From Methanothrix sp. (GTDB lineage Archaea; Halobacteriota; Methanosarcinia; Methanotrichales; Methanotrichaceae): DNA of 33,274 nt. The notes beneath the pieces are model-generated. The model worked only from the letters and a program-made list of their open reading frames with translations. It was not told the DNA's origin and made no database searches. The DNA lies in contig JAGOLL010000023.1 of NCBI GenBank assembly GCA_017994055.1, forward strand, positions 1-33,274. The letters are read 5' to 3'. Shown here piece by piece: positions 14,930-23,229 of this stretch. The position numbers and the translations under genes were made by a program. How positions within the stretch are numbered: the stretch's first letter is position 1; each line of letters begins with the position of its first letter.

Positions 14930-15727
14930 ATGAAGGGAGTAGTAGGAATAGTTGCTATTGCAATTGCCCTTTTAGGGCTATGCGGCACTGTGGTGGCCAA
15001 CCCACCCATAGTTCCGCCTGTACAGTACGAGCAGTTTTGTGAAGCACATAAGGTATCTGGATCGGGAATCATCGATGTCAGCACATCGGTGATCGACAAG
15101 AAGATCGCTCTTGAGTACTTTGACACCATGGCCGGAGACGGAGACATAGAACTGGATCAGGAGACCGCATATTCTCAGAATTCGGATAAACTCAAGAGGA
15201 ATATCTCCTCGGTCAACGGCAGCAATTCTGCGGCATTAAACCTTTACCAAAGCAAGAAGATGACCTATGCCGGAGCTACGCCATTGGTGGGCGGAAAGCT
15301 GCTCAATTCCAAGGAATTCTATGGCGGCATCGGAGCCAATATCCAGGAGATGTTCTCGGTAAATGAGATGGAGCAGGATCAGACTGCATTCTTTGTCTCG
15401 ACCACGCCCACTCAGCCGGCCTATAACATCAAGCCGGAGGATCTGCCGGGCATACTCAAGAAGGCTGGCAGAAACGTGGAGGCTGTAGAGGCGCTCATGA
15501 CGGACAAGAACGGCATATACAATCCCGCCCACTTGATCGGTCTTGAGACCAAGAATTCCTTCAATGGTACCTGGGGCACGGATGCTACCTGGCATAAGAT
15601 CTTCTACAAGGATGTAAAGGCCCACGAGATGTTCACTGGTGTCTTCGAGGCCGAGAAGCTGATCAAGTTCCATGAGAATCCGGTGCCTGAGAGAATTCCG
15701 GTTCCCTGCGAAGGCATCGACTGCTAG
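14930..15727 (+). CDS. Exported protein, member 1 of a local paralogous family
   Basis: This 265-residue protein has a signal peptide (hydrophobic residues 4-22, likely cut after VVAN or nearby) and no later membrane segment. I do not recognise a named domain. It shares two blocks with the following genes: GGIGANIQEMFSVNEM (132-147) and a C-terminal FTGVFEAEKLIKF (235-247). It ends PVPCEGIDC, a PCxxxxC motif also found three times at the end of the next protein. N-x-S/T sites are present, for example near residues 91-98. It is probably secreted or wall-attached. A terminator-like hairpin and T-run follow at once. Function unknown. Confidence 0.85.
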   Translation: MKGVVGIVAIAIALLGLCGTVVANPPIVPPVQYEQFCEAHKVSGSGIIDVSTSVIDKKIALEYFDTMAGDGDIELDQETAYSQNSDKLKRNISSVNGSNSAALNLYQSKKMTYAGATPLVGGKLLNSKEFYGGIGANIQEMFSVNEMEQDQTAFFVSTTPTQPAYNIKPEDLPGILKKAGRNVEAVEALMTDKNGIYNPAHLIGLETKNSFNGTWGTDATWHKIFYKDVKAHEMFTGVFEAEKLIKFHENPVPERIPVPCEGIDC

Positions 15728-15760
15728 GGCTCTTTTGCCCGGCAGTTTTTCTCTTTTTTT
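15727..15760 (+). terminator. Hairpin and T-run terminator
   Basis: GGGC (15727-15730) and GCCC (15737-15740) can pair around a six-base loop overlapping the stop codon. The runs TTTTT, CTC, TTTTTTT reach to 15760. In archaea the T-run alone often suffices for termination. Confidence 0.6.
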
Positions 15761-15783
15761 AAAATCTGATTGGGGGTCATAGC

Positions 15784-17016
15784 ATGAAAAGACTGATGAT
15801 TTGTATTGCGATTATGTCAATTCTGGGGGCTGGCCAGGTTCAGGCCGCAGTTGAGGATTCAGATGCTGCTCCGATGGCTGGCTATGCAGCCGATGATACC
15901 TGGTCCAATCCGATCTTGCCATCCATGCCCACCTATCTGCCCAGCCCATGCAATGGCGATTCAGGCCGGCTCAATGTCGGCATAAGCCAGAGCGGGCCGG
16001 AATCGGAGCGGGATAAAGCATACATAACCCAGGGAAGCCCTCTGAGCTTTATGGTCAGCGTTGAAAATGAGGGCAATACCGAGGTTGAGGCTGATCTGAG
16101 CGTCAATCCCGGAGGCTGTCCATTTGAGTGGTTCAGCTGGGCCACCGAGACTCTGACCATTCCCGCCGGAGGCTCACGTTCTCTTCCACTAGAGGTCAAG
16201 CCGGATGTCAATGCCGCAGCCGGTAAGTACAAATTCGAGGTGGAGGCCACAGGCAATTGCCGGAGAGCAGGCCGGGAGACTACCGAATTCGTGGTCCAGG
16301 CCATGGATTATGCTTCTGAGGTCTATTTCAGCGGCAAAGGAAAGGCCGAGATCAGCAAGAATCTGAAAAGCATGAAGTCCGGCATAAAATCCGATAAATA
16401 TGTTCTATTTGAGGGAGAGGTAGATCGGCTGGAGAAGAATGAATATCTGGTAGTGGGATCCAAGGGCAGGAATCCCAATTTCTGGGAAGAGGATGTTGTA
16501 GACGAGTACAATAGAACCTCTGATAAAGACTTGCTAATGGGAACGGAGAGTTTCAAGAGTTCGGCAGTCTTTGGTGGAGTTGGAGCTAAGGTCACTGAAG
16601 CCTATAATGTTGAACGAATGGACTACAAGATACAGAACTTCACATTGCATCAGACGGGATCGCTCAAGAAGACTGCCGAGTTCGAGACAAAAGATTATTT
16701 TAACGGCACTTATATCATCGATGCCAAGCAAAGCATACCTGGCCAGCAGAGCCTCAAGGAGTCTGAGACGTATGAAGGCGAATTTGAGATAGCGAGGAGA
16801 ATCGTCTTCCGGGATCAGACCAAGCCCAGCGATGCTCCCTGCCGGGAAGGGGATTGCCCAGGCATCTCCGTCCCCAAAAAACCGTCTCCTTGCCAGAAGG
16901 GAGATTGCTCAGGAGTCTATGTCCCAAAGAGACTGGCTCCGGTGTATGTTGTCAGCCCCTGCCAGAGCAACACCTGCCACAGCTTCGCTGACAGGCTGAA
17001 CGGATTCGGCAGATAA
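15784..17016 (+). CDS. Exported protein, member 2, with an Ig-like NEW3/CARDB-type domain
   Basis: This 410-residue protein has a signal peptide (about residues 1-21). Residues 63-172 form an Ig-like beta domain of the NEW3/CARDB sort (LNVGISQSG ... VSVENEGNTEVEADLSV ... AGGSRSLPLEV). From about 180 the family region appears: GGVGAKVTEAYNVERM (264-279) and YEGEFEIARRIVF (330-342). The tail is proline- and lysine-rich with three PCxxxxC motifs (PCREGDC 352-358, PCQKGDC 369-375, PCQSNTC 392-398). Disulfide-linked or wall-anchoring roles are possible but unproven. GGGGGT stands 6 bases before the ATG. Member 1 lies 56 bases upstream beyond a terminator, so the two may be separate transcripts. 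Confidence 0.85.
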   Translation: MKRLMICIAIMSILGAGQVQAAVEDSDAAPMAGYAADDTWSNPILPSMPTYLPSPCNGDSGRLNVGISQSGPESERDKAYITQGSPLSFMVSVENEGNTEVEADLSVNPGGCPFEWFSWATETLTIPAGGSRSLPLEVKPDVNAAAGKYKFEVEATGNCRRAGRETTEFVVQAMDYASEVYFSGKGKAEISKNLKSMKSGIKSDKYVLFEGEVDRLEKNEYLVVGSKGRNPNFWEEDVVDEYNRTSDKDLLMGTESFKSSAVFGGVGAKVTEAYNVERMDYKIQNFTLHQTGSLKKTAEFETKDYFNGTYIIDAKQSIPGQQSLKESETYEGEFEIARRIVFRDQTKPSDAPCREGDCPGISVPKKPSPCQKGDCSGVYVPKRLAPVYVVSPCQSNTCHSFADRLNGFGR

Positions 17017-17023
17017 GCCTTCC

Positions 17024-17227
17024 GTTCTTATTTTTTAAGCTGAATCTCTTTTTGAATATAGCTGAGCCCGGCCAAAAGCTTGAAATAGGCTCCTGAGAAC
17101 CGTTTTGCGGTGCTAGGGTATTGGAGAGTGAAGGCCTGGCAGTGGATCGGGCTTGCATGCCCCTAAAACTAGGGGCGGATGGAATCTAGGGGTTTTCCAT
17201 TCGAATTGGGCCCAGGCCAGAGGAGGT
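17024..17227 (+). promoter_or_regulatory. T-rich terminator, structured leader and perfect RBS before a TTG start
   Basis: A T-rich stretch at about 17024-17056 probably ends the previous transcript. GCCCCTA (17159-17165) and TAGGGGC (17170-17176) form a seven-pair stem with a four-base loop. ATGGAA (17179-17184) can pair with TTCCAT (17195-17200), and CTAGGGG occurs twice. AGGAGGT (17221-17227) lies 8 bases before the TTG at 17236, which establishes that TTG as the start; the first in-frame ATG is 20 bases away. Whether the hairpins regulate translation is unknown. Confidence 0.5.
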
Positions 17228-17235
17228 AGTGTGGA

Positions 17236-17985
17236 TTGAAGAGAGAAATGGTCATTTTGGCTTTGATTGCCGTGGCACTGATAAGCATGGCCGACGCAGC
17301 CAATTACATGTATGAGAAGTCGACCGTCAAGGGTGTGGGATACCGCAGCCTGGAGATGGTCATCTCCACCCAGAACGGCTATAACGGCCAGAAGCTGGTG
17401 GAGAAGCAGTCTGGCTCAGGAAATGTGATCCTCTCCCGAATCGAAATGGAGGCGGAAAGGCAGCCCTTTGGCCTGGAGAACTGCATCTGGCCCACCGGAG
17501 AAGATCCCATGGACTACATCAACTTCACCTCGGAGCAGGAGCTGGAGTACATGCCCGTCTCCTATCAGACCGGCACCTACGACCAGAAGTGGGTGGACAA
17601 GCTGTGTGTTCAGAACTACAAGATCGGAGCTGTGCTGACCGAGATGTACACCCATGCCGAGCATCTGCAGAAGACCACCGAGGTCAAGACCAGAGGATAC
17701 GGCCTTTTAAAGGACGATACTGGTGAGTACGCCGACGCCAATGGCAGCCCGCCATGTTGCACCGGCGTTCTGGAAGCGAACATAAACAGCAATGTCATAG
17801 GAGTCGCTCATATCGGTTGGATCTCTCGTGATCCGTCGGCAGACAATCAGTTGAAAGGACGCCATGCCGAGTATGGCCGAAGTGTGGAAGACCTGACCGG
17901 CGTCTTCTCCATTGAGAAGTTCATTCAGCTCTGGGGCAACTCCACCTGTGGTGCAATCAGCGTGGATTGGCTTCCCTGCGTCTAA
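17236..17985 (+). CDS. Exported protein, member 3 of the local family (TTG start)
   Basis: This 249-residue protein has a signal peptide (hydrophobic residues 5-18, cut near ADAA). It shares with its two upstream neighbours the block YKIGAVLTEMYTHAEHL (128-144) and the C-terminal LTGVFSIEKFIQLWG (220-234). It has several cysteines (for example CC at 174-175) and ends with C-x(10)-C near the terminus instead of PCxxxxC. The TTG start is supported by a perfect AGGAGGT eight bases upstream. No known domain is recognised; an extracellular structural or binding role is a guess. Confidence 0.85.
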   Translation: MKREMVILALIAVALISMADAANYMYEKSTVKGVGYRSLEMVISTQNGYNGQKLVEKQSGSGNVILSRIEMEAERQPFGLENCIWPTGEDPMDYINFTSEQELEYMPVSYQTGTYDQKWVDKLCVQNYKIGAVLTEMYTHAEHLQKTTEVKTRGYGLLKDDTGEYADANGSPPCCTGVLEANINSNVIGVAHIGWISRDPSADNQLKGRHAEYGRSVEDLTGVFSIEKFIQLWGNSTCGAISVDWLPCV

Positions 17986-17989
17986 AATC

Positions 17990-18041
17990 CCAGGGCTCTG
18001 AGCCTGGCTTGTGAAATGGGCCGGCCAGAGTTCCTCTTTTT
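17990..18041 (+). terminator. Possible terminator after the exported-protein genes
   Basis: CCAGGGCTC (17990-17998) and GAGCCTGG (18000-18007) form an imperfect hairpin with a tight loop, and CTTTTT ends at 18041. The convergent herA gene ends at 18155. The gap 17986-18154 holds nothing else recognisable. Confidence 0.4.
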
Positions 18042-18154
18042 AATCGACTTCAGGGCGCTATGTCATCCGGCTTTCTTCATGGCTGGGACTGAAGGCCGCA
18101 ATGCCGTATGATTGCCTGGAATAGTGCACTGATCAATCCGGGTATCATCAAAAA

Positions 18155-19750
18155 TCAGGCCCCTCTCGGGCCGAAAACCTTTTCCAGCAGCCCGCCGGCC
18201 TTCTTCTTTCGGATCGGCCTGGGCTCGACAACAGCCGGCGGGAGAGTAGAGGCTCTTTCATTGCGCCTTGTGGCTCTCTTTGGTGCCGCCACAGCCTCAT
18301 CTTTTATGACTATCTGAGTGGACACGCCGCCGTGCCTGGACTTTCTGGGCCGGACATTGACTGTGATGGGCCGCTCGATCTCGTTACTGACAAGCATGGC
18401 CACTCCGGGGGGAAGCCTCTTGATCTCCTCCTCCAGTTCACCGGTCATTCCCTCCAGCCCCTTAGAGAGGGCCTTCAGATCATTGGGATTGGTGACCCTC
18501 ATTATGATCTGGGTGTTGCATTGAGATATGACGTTCTTGTCCACCCGGGCTGGCCTCTGGCTGATGACCATCAGTCCCAGCCCGAACTTTCTTCCCTCGG
18601 CAGCGATGGTGCGCACAATATTGGTAGAGGCGGCATTGCCCGTTCCCCGCTCCGGTATGTAGTTGTGAGCCTCTTCTATCACCACCATTCCCGGAGATAT
18701 CAGCCGCCGCTTTCTGGCCTCAAAGATATCGGTCAAAAGCCGGGAGACGATCATTGATTGCAGCTCCGGCAGAATTCCGGTCATATCGATCACAGCAGCC
18801 TTTCCAGGCCGGAGCAGCTCATCTATGGGGGTCTCTGTTCCCGAGAACAGCCCCAGATCCAGGAGCGACTCGAGCTGGCCCACCAGGTTCCATTTTGACT
18901 TGGAGTTGCTGCGCACCACCTGCTCGATTATGTCCTCCAGGCCGTATACATCCGTCTCCGATCTCAGGGCGCTGATAGCCTCGTATAAAAGCCCCAGCTG
19001 GCCGCTGCTGCTTTCATGAGCGATCATCTTGGCCACCTCCCGTGCCGAGAGGTTGAGTCCATTGAAGCGGAAGGGCCGGTTCGCTCTGGGATTCATGGCC
19101 ATCTCTCCCGGAGTGTAGACGGTGACGTCATATCCCTTGGGCTTTACTCTGAAGCGGGAAAAGTCGCCCACATGATTGGCCTCTTTCATAGAGGCATACT
19201 CACCATGAGGATCGATTATGAGCAGGGATACCCTTCTCTCCAAGAGCTCTTCCAGTATCACTGCTGCGGTATAGGATTTTCCTGAACCGGTCTTGGCCAG
19301 GACGCTGCAATGCTTCTGCACCAGGGTATTGGCATCCAGCTCCACCGGGATATCATATCCTCGCAGCATGCCGATGTACATATCTCCCCTGGCCAGGCCG
19401 AGGGTAGCCTTGATCAGCTTTTCGTCGGCTATGAAAACCGGATCTCCCGGTCTTGCCGGGCTGGTGGGAAGCTGGAGCTTTCCGCTCTTCCCCACGCCTA
19501 TGACCCTGGCCTCAGCTATCATCATCTCTCGAGAATCGTAATTCCTGGCCCCATCCGAGAGCTGGCTTACACTGTAGGCGGAATTGGAGCGCTTCACATC
19601 CTCCACCTGGGCTAAAATCCAGTCCTTTCCGCCGTCCGTCCTGGCTTTGACGTAGGTGCCTCGGCCAACCTCTTTATTTATCAGAAATTTAAACGCCAGA
19701 GGATTGGTCTCACCGACTATGGTTCCAATCTCTGCCTTGCTTATGGACAT
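18155..19750 (-). CDS. herA: HerA-type ATPase/DNA helicase
   Basis: HerA is a hexameric DNA translocase of the FtsK/VirB4 superfamily that works with the NurA nuclease and Mre11-Rad50 in archaeal double-strand-break resection. This 531-residue protein has an N-terminal HAS-barrel (residues 5-110), Walker A AKTGSGKSY (152-160), the LLIIDPHGEY motif (about 176-185), Walker B VVIEEAHNY and the C-terminal block RLPPGVAML. The last 60 residues are basic and probably disordered. The start is the ATG at 19750; a TTG just before it has no better signal. nurA, mre11 and rad50 are not beside it, which is unusual for archaea but fits a stand-alone HerA paralog. Confidence 0.93.
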   Translation of the reverse strand: MSISKAEIGTIVGETNPLAFKFLINKEVGRGTYVKARTDGGKDWILAQVEDVKRSNSAYSVSQLSDGARNYDSREMMIAEARVIGVGKSGKLQLPTSPARPGDPVFIADEKLIKATLGLARGDMYIGMLRGYDIPVELDANTLVQKHCSVLAKTGSGKSYTAAVILEELLERRVSLLIIDPHGEYASMKEANHVGDFSRFRVKPKGYDVTVYTPGEMAMNPRANRPFRFNGLNLSAREVAKMIAHESSSGQLGLLYEAISALRSETDVYGLEDIIEQVVRSNSKSKWNLVGQLESLLDLGLFSGTETPIDELLRPGKAAVIDMTGILPELQSMIVSRLLTDIFEARKRRLISPGMVVIEEAHNYIPERGTGNAASTNIVRTIAAEGRKFGLGLMVISQRPARVDKNVISQCNTQIIMRVTNPNDLKALSKGLEGMTGELEEEIKRLPPGVAMLVSNEIERPITVNVRPRKSRHGGVSTQIVIKDEAVAAPKRATRRNERASTLPPAVVEPRPIRKKKAGGLLEKVFGPRGA

Positions 19751-19753
19751 CAA

Positions 19754-20000
19754 GATATCATGTCTCCATAAAACTCTGGAGGCTTTTTAAGATACAGGTC
19801 ATCCTATAAATGAATCTCATTATCGCATTTCATCTCCGGCTGCAATTTGCCTAGGCCTTCATGCTGCTTCCCATTTCAATTAAGTGTCTTGAAGTATAAA
19901 AAGATTGAGCTATAATGCTGCCGGCACCTTCCTCCGTCCGCAGGATTTATTTCTCTGATTAGTATATGATATCTTAAAGAGCAATGGCGGATGGAAGGAT
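19754..20000. promoter_or_regulatory. Divergent intergenic region between herA and the nitroreductase-like gene
   Basis: This 247-base gap must hold the promoters of both genes. On the + strand TATAAAAAG (19895-19903) and TTAGTATATGATA (about 19958-19970) are TATA-like; the second is better placed for the start at 20001. GGAAGGA (19993-19999) is only one base from that ATG, so it is a poor ribosome binding site. No clear signal was found for herA. Confidence 0.35.
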
Positions 20001-21083
20001 ATGGGCATATCAGCTATAAAGGTGGTCTTGCTAAGCATATTTCTATTCCTGGGGATGGCGCTGCCGGGGATTTTTATGCAGCCAGAGTCATCTCTGGAGG
20101 TCTGGAATTTAAATGAAAGCGACTTTCCTGCCGATTCATCTCAACCACATGAGAAGATGGCCTTTCTCCTCAATTATGCCATCCTGGCACCATCCAGCCA
20201 TAACAGCCAGCCCTGGAAGTTTGCCGTCTCGGGCGATAAGATTTTGTTGTTTGCCGACCGGTCCAGATGGCTTTCCGTAGCTGATGGGGATAAAAGGGAG
20301 ATGCATATCAGTCTAGGTGCCGCTCTGGAAAACCTGATCCTGGCGGCCGAGAATTTCGGCTACAACTGCACTGTATCGCTCTTCCCCGGCCAGGAAGATC
20401 TGGTGGCCACGGTATCCCTTCAGGAGGCCGCTTTATCCGCCGCCAACACCAGTCTATTCCAGGCCATACCCTTGCGCCGGACCAACCGTAATCCATATGA
20501 GACGCAAGCGCTCTCGCAAGCCGATCTGAACTCCCTTCTCGGATACAGCTCCGGGCCTGATGTAGCAGTATTTTTAAGCCAGGATCCGGATACAATTGAG
20601 GCTTTTCGGAAGCTTGTGGTGCAGGCAGACGGCATTTTATATTCGGACATAGACTACAAGAGCGAGCTGGGCCGCTGGCTGGGCCTGGGGGTCATGGGCC
20701 CCAGGGGAGTCAGGGCCAAGATGGCTCAGCTGGCTGTGGTTTTCCTGGATGTGGGGCCGGAACAGATCAGGAAGGACTCCGACCTGATCAACAGCACTCC
20801 TTGCATCGGATTCATCTGCACGGCAGAAAATGACAGCCTCTCTTCCCTCCAGGCGGGACGGGCTTTAGAGCGGCTCTGGCTGGCGGCTGCATCGAAGGGG
20901 CTCAGCCTGCAGCCCATGAGCCAGCCCCTGGAGGTGCGGCAGGTCAAGGCGGATCTGGATTCTCTTCTGCCTGCCGTATGGGATAAGAGGGCGGTGCAGC
21001 AGACCTTCCGGCTGGGCTATGCCGCCTCGCAAGGGGAGCATTCCGGCAGAAGGCCGCTGCAAGATGTTCTGATCAATAGATGA
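20001..21083 (+). CDS. Membrane-anchored nitroreductase-family (Acg-type) protein
   Basis: Residues 7-24 form an uncleaved-looking N-terminal membrane anchor or signal sequence. The rest (about 50-350) resembles the Acg branch of the nitroreductase superfamily: APSSHNSQPWKF (61-72) for FMN phosphate contact, a central SLGAALENLILAAENFGY helix, RRTNRNPYET, and GRALERLWLAAASKGLSLQP near the C-terminus. Acg-like proteins often bind or sequester FMN and may lack catalysis, so activity is uncertain. The anchor would place the flavin domain outside the membrane. The gene converges with the dCMP deaminase gene. At 360 residues the length is normal for the branch. Confidence 0.85.
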   Translation: MGISAIKVVLLSIFLFLGMALPGIFMQPESSLEVWNLNESDFPADSSQPHEKMAFLLNYAILAPSSHNSQPWKFAVSGDKILLFADRSRWLSVADGDKREMHISLGAALENLILAAENFGYNCTVSLFPGQEDLVATVSLQEAALSAANTSLFQAIPLRRTNRNPYETQALSQADLNSLLGYSSGPDVAVFLSQDPDTIEAFRKLVVQADGILYSDIDYKSELGRWLGLGVMGPRGVRAKMAQLAVVFLDVGPEQIRKDSDLINSTPCIGFICTAENDSLSSLQAGRALERLWLAAASKGLSLQPMSQPLEVRQVKADLDSLLPAVWDKRAVQQTFRLGYAASQGEHSGRRPLQDVLINR

Positions 21084-21118
21084 GCCTCCAATCGTGCATC
21101 GTGTTTAGAGCGACTTGA

Positions 21119-21562
21119 TCATAGCCGCTCTGCATCGATTCCCGCCTGCTTTAAAAATTGCAGTGCCGTGCCGTCCGGATATATCTCCGCGTAGACCACC
21201 CGGGAGATGCGGGCGTTGATCATCATCTTGGCGCAGAGGATGCAGGGCTGATGGGTGCAGTATAGAGTCGCTCCCTGGATGCCGATGCCGTGCAGAGCAG
21301 CCTGGATGATGGCATTCTGCTCCGCATGCACCGCCCGGCACAGCTCATGTCTGGTGCCGCTCTCCACCGCTTCCCTGGCGCAGCCGACCACATCGCAGTG
21401 ATCCAGCCCCGCCGGGGCCCCGTTGTAGCCCGTGGATAGAATGCGCTTGTCCCTGACTAGGACCGCTCCCACCTGGTTTCGCAGGCAGGTGGAGCGCTTG
21501 GCCACCACGGCGGCGATCTCCATGAAGTACTGGTCTAAAGTGGGGCGGGGGAGTGGAGACAT
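21119..21562 (-). CDS. Deoxycytidylate (dCMP) deaminase family zinc enzyme
   Basis: This 147-residue protein belongs to the dCMP deaminase (ComEB-like) branch of cytidine deaminases, which turns dCMP to dUMP for thymidylate synthesis. The zinc site is complete: His79-Ala-Glu81 (HAEQNAI) and Cys107-x-x-Cys110 (QPCILCAK). Glu81 is the proton shuttle. The N-terminal [15 protein letters not shown] and [11 protein letters not shown] motifs are typical of the branch. No ribosome binding site is seen at the ATG. A TATA-like TATTCATAAG about 28 bases upstream on this strand suggests leaderless expression. Confidence 0.94.
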   Translation of the reverse strand: MSPLPRPTLDQYFMEIAAVVAKRSTCLRNQVGAVLVRDKRILSTGYNGAPAGLDHCDVVGCAREAVESGTRHELCRAVHAEQNAIIQAALHGIGIQGATLYCTHQPCILCAKMMINARISRVVYAEIYPDGTALQFLKQAGIDAERL

Positions 21563-21888
21563 CTTATATGGTGCTGTCTTTCATGCTTATGAATATCACG
21601 GCGAGGCGGAGAGACATCACAAACCAAAACCCAAAATAGCGATGGAGCCGCCAGCAGATATGTTTAAATAGGCACTCGACCTGCAAATTGCGGATGGAGA
21701 TAAGCATCATCTACTGCATCAACCTAAAATCTGGTTTAGAACGGACCTTCTTCTAGCTTAGCTCTGGCTTTGACATCCTTATCCATTAATGCCAGCCACC
21801 GGGGCTTTGGCATTTTTGCATGACATTGGATCATAAGACCGGAGACCGTTTCGCCGTAAATTAATATAAATATTATAACATAAAATTC
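21563..21888. other. Gene-poor gap between dCMP deaminase and MFS genes
   Basis: I see no gene in this 326-base stretch. On the + strand TTAATATAAATATTA (about 21860-21874) is a good TATA box for the MFS gene. On the - strand a TATTCATAAG near 21590 may serve the dCMP deaminase gene, and TTTAAACATA near 21665 is another AT-rich candidate. Short ORFs in the stretch have no ribosome binding sites or recognisable motifs. Confidence 0.6.
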
Positions 21889-21896
21889 GGAGGTGA
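21889..21896 (+). promoter_or_regulatory. Consensus ribosome binding site of the MFS gene
   Basis: GGAGGTGA is a full match to the archaeal anti-Shine-Dalgarno and lies 9 bases before ATG 21906. It favours that ATG over the TTG at 21903. Confidence 0.8.
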
Positions 21897-21905
21897 CTCG
21901 CTTTG

Positions 21906-22491
21906 ATGAATCGCACAATGAAACTGCTCCTGCTCTCGGACATATTCGTCCTGACGGGATTCGGGCTGATCCAGCCCATACTGGCCATTTACATCAACGA
22001 TGGAGGCGTAACCGGAGGAACGATGCTCACCGCAGGCATGGCGAGTGCCCTCTTCATTCTCACCAAGTCCCTGGTTCAGCTGCCCTTTGGCCATTATGTG
22101 GACAGCCAGGCCTCCAAGGAGCGGTGGCTGATCCTGGGAACTCTGCTTATGGCCGCCGTTCCCATAATCTACCTATCAGCAAGCAGCATCTACCATGTCT
22201 ATCTGGCGGAGCTGATTTATGGGCTGGGCAGCGGCCTGGCCTACCCCACCTGGCTGGGCCTGTGGTCCGTCAATCTGGACCGGGGAAAAGAGAGCTTCCA
22301 ATGGTCCATCTATCATACCACTACCGGGGTGGGCACGGCAGCCACTGGTTGCAGGAGGAGCAGCAATGGCCAGCCAGGTGGGCTTCTCCGCCACCTTCCT
22401 CCTGGCCGGGCTGCTCTGCATAGTGGGCTGTCTGGTGCTTTTTGTTCTGGAGCGGCGGTCCGCGGCAAAGGCAAGGATTCTCTGTGCATAA
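21906..22491 (+). pseudogene. Half-size MFS transporter with a single-base frameshift
   Basis: From the ATG the frame encodes about five hydrophobic segments of a major-facilitator N-terminal half, with the loop signature FGHYVDSQASKERW between segments 2 and 3. At ACTGGTTGC (22345-22353) one extra G in the GG at 22347-22348 throws the frame. Removing it restores ...GTAATVAGGAAMASQVGF, then a sixth segment FLLAGLLCIVGCLVLFVLE and a natural stop at 22489-22491. The repaired protein would be about 195 residues with six membrane helices, half a normal MFS. The end just after helix 6 suggests a genuine half-size transporter (possibly a dimer). The break is either a sequencing error or a fresh mutation. 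The uninterrupted first frame runs on to 22517. Confidence 0.8.
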
Positions 22492-22574
22492 TGCCGTTTT
22501 CTTGCCGAGCCGGATAAGACTGATATAACCGCGCCAAGGTATATCCTTCATATGAATAATGGAATAATCGATTA

Positions 22575-23060
22575 TTGATTTCATGCATATTGATTTCAGC
22601 CATTCTGGAGGCCCTGATCTTCTGTCTTGCCGCTGGGTCGGCTCTGGCTGAGGCCGATCGCCCCGAGAGCGGGACATTTATCCGGGAGTCGGATATGGCC
22701 GGACGCTGCCAGCTGGATATATTCAACAATGCCTCGGATGATCTGGTGGCGTATTTATGCACCATGCGAGAGGAGACGGTAAGGGCGGCAGTTTATATCC
22801 GCGGCGGGGGTCGCTTCAACCTGACCGGAGTGCAGGACGGCAGCTATTATCTTTATTTCCAACAGGGACAGGGCTGGAACGCCAGCCGAAAGGCCTTCGA
22901 CATCAATGCCAGCAGCAGCAGGATGAGAGAGCCGCTCCTCTTCCAGACCATAAGGGCGGGGGATAAAATTCAGTACTCCTGGATAGAGATCACACTGGAG
23001 AGATATGGGGACGGAAATGTGGAAAAGGTGGCTGTGGATGAGGAGGACTTTCCAGCTTAG
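22575..23060 (+). CDS. Small exported protein of unknown function
   Basis: This frame of up to 161 codons begins with a hydrophobic signal sequence (ISAILEALIFCLAAGSALA) likely cleaved before EADRPESG. The mature part is beta-rich (CQLDIFNNASDDLVAYLC, AAVYIRGGGRFNLTGVQDGS, YYLYFQQGQGWN), with glycosylation-type N-x-S/T sites. The FNLTGVQDGSYYLYF section looks like a small beta-sandwich that displays a prosthetic or ligand, but I recognise no family. The start is unsure: the only candidates after the in-frame stop at 22557-22559 are TTG 22575 and TTG 22590, and neither has a ribosome binding site. Codon pattern and composition support coding. Confidence 0.7.
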   Translation: MISCILISAILEALIFCLAAGSALAEADRPESGTFIRESDMAGRCQLDIFNNASDDLVAYLCTMREETVRAAVYIRGGGRFNLTGVQDGSYYLYFQQGQGWNASRKAFDINASSSRMREPLLFQTIRAGDKIQYSWIEITLERYGDGNVEKVAVDEEDFPA

Positions 23061-23122
23061 AAGATCCGTGGCATGAAAGCCCTTCCTTGGATGGGCATTT
23101 GAGGGAGCATTTCCTGATTGAA

Positions 23123-23156
23123 GAGCAGGCTGTGGCAGTCTTTTGAAGGCCTGCTC
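23123..23156 (+). other. Perfect 8-bp inverted repeat
   Basis: GAGCAGGC (23123-23130) and GCCTGCTC (23149-23156) are exact complements with an 18-base loop, in the gap between the exported protein and the htpX remnant. No T-run follows directly, so it is not a standard terminator. It could be a processed RNA hairpin or an operator. Confidence 0.5.
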
Positions 23157-23229
23157 GTGAGGTTGAGGCACGGAGGAGACAGTAGAATAAGCATAAAAAT
23201 AGATAATCTAAGAATAGAAAAAGCTCCAT

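Noticed and set aside
17195..17215. TTCGAAT-like sequence suggesting a tRNA T-loop
   Set aside because: No acceptor stem, anticodon arm or D-arm can be built around it; no tRNA was found in the window.
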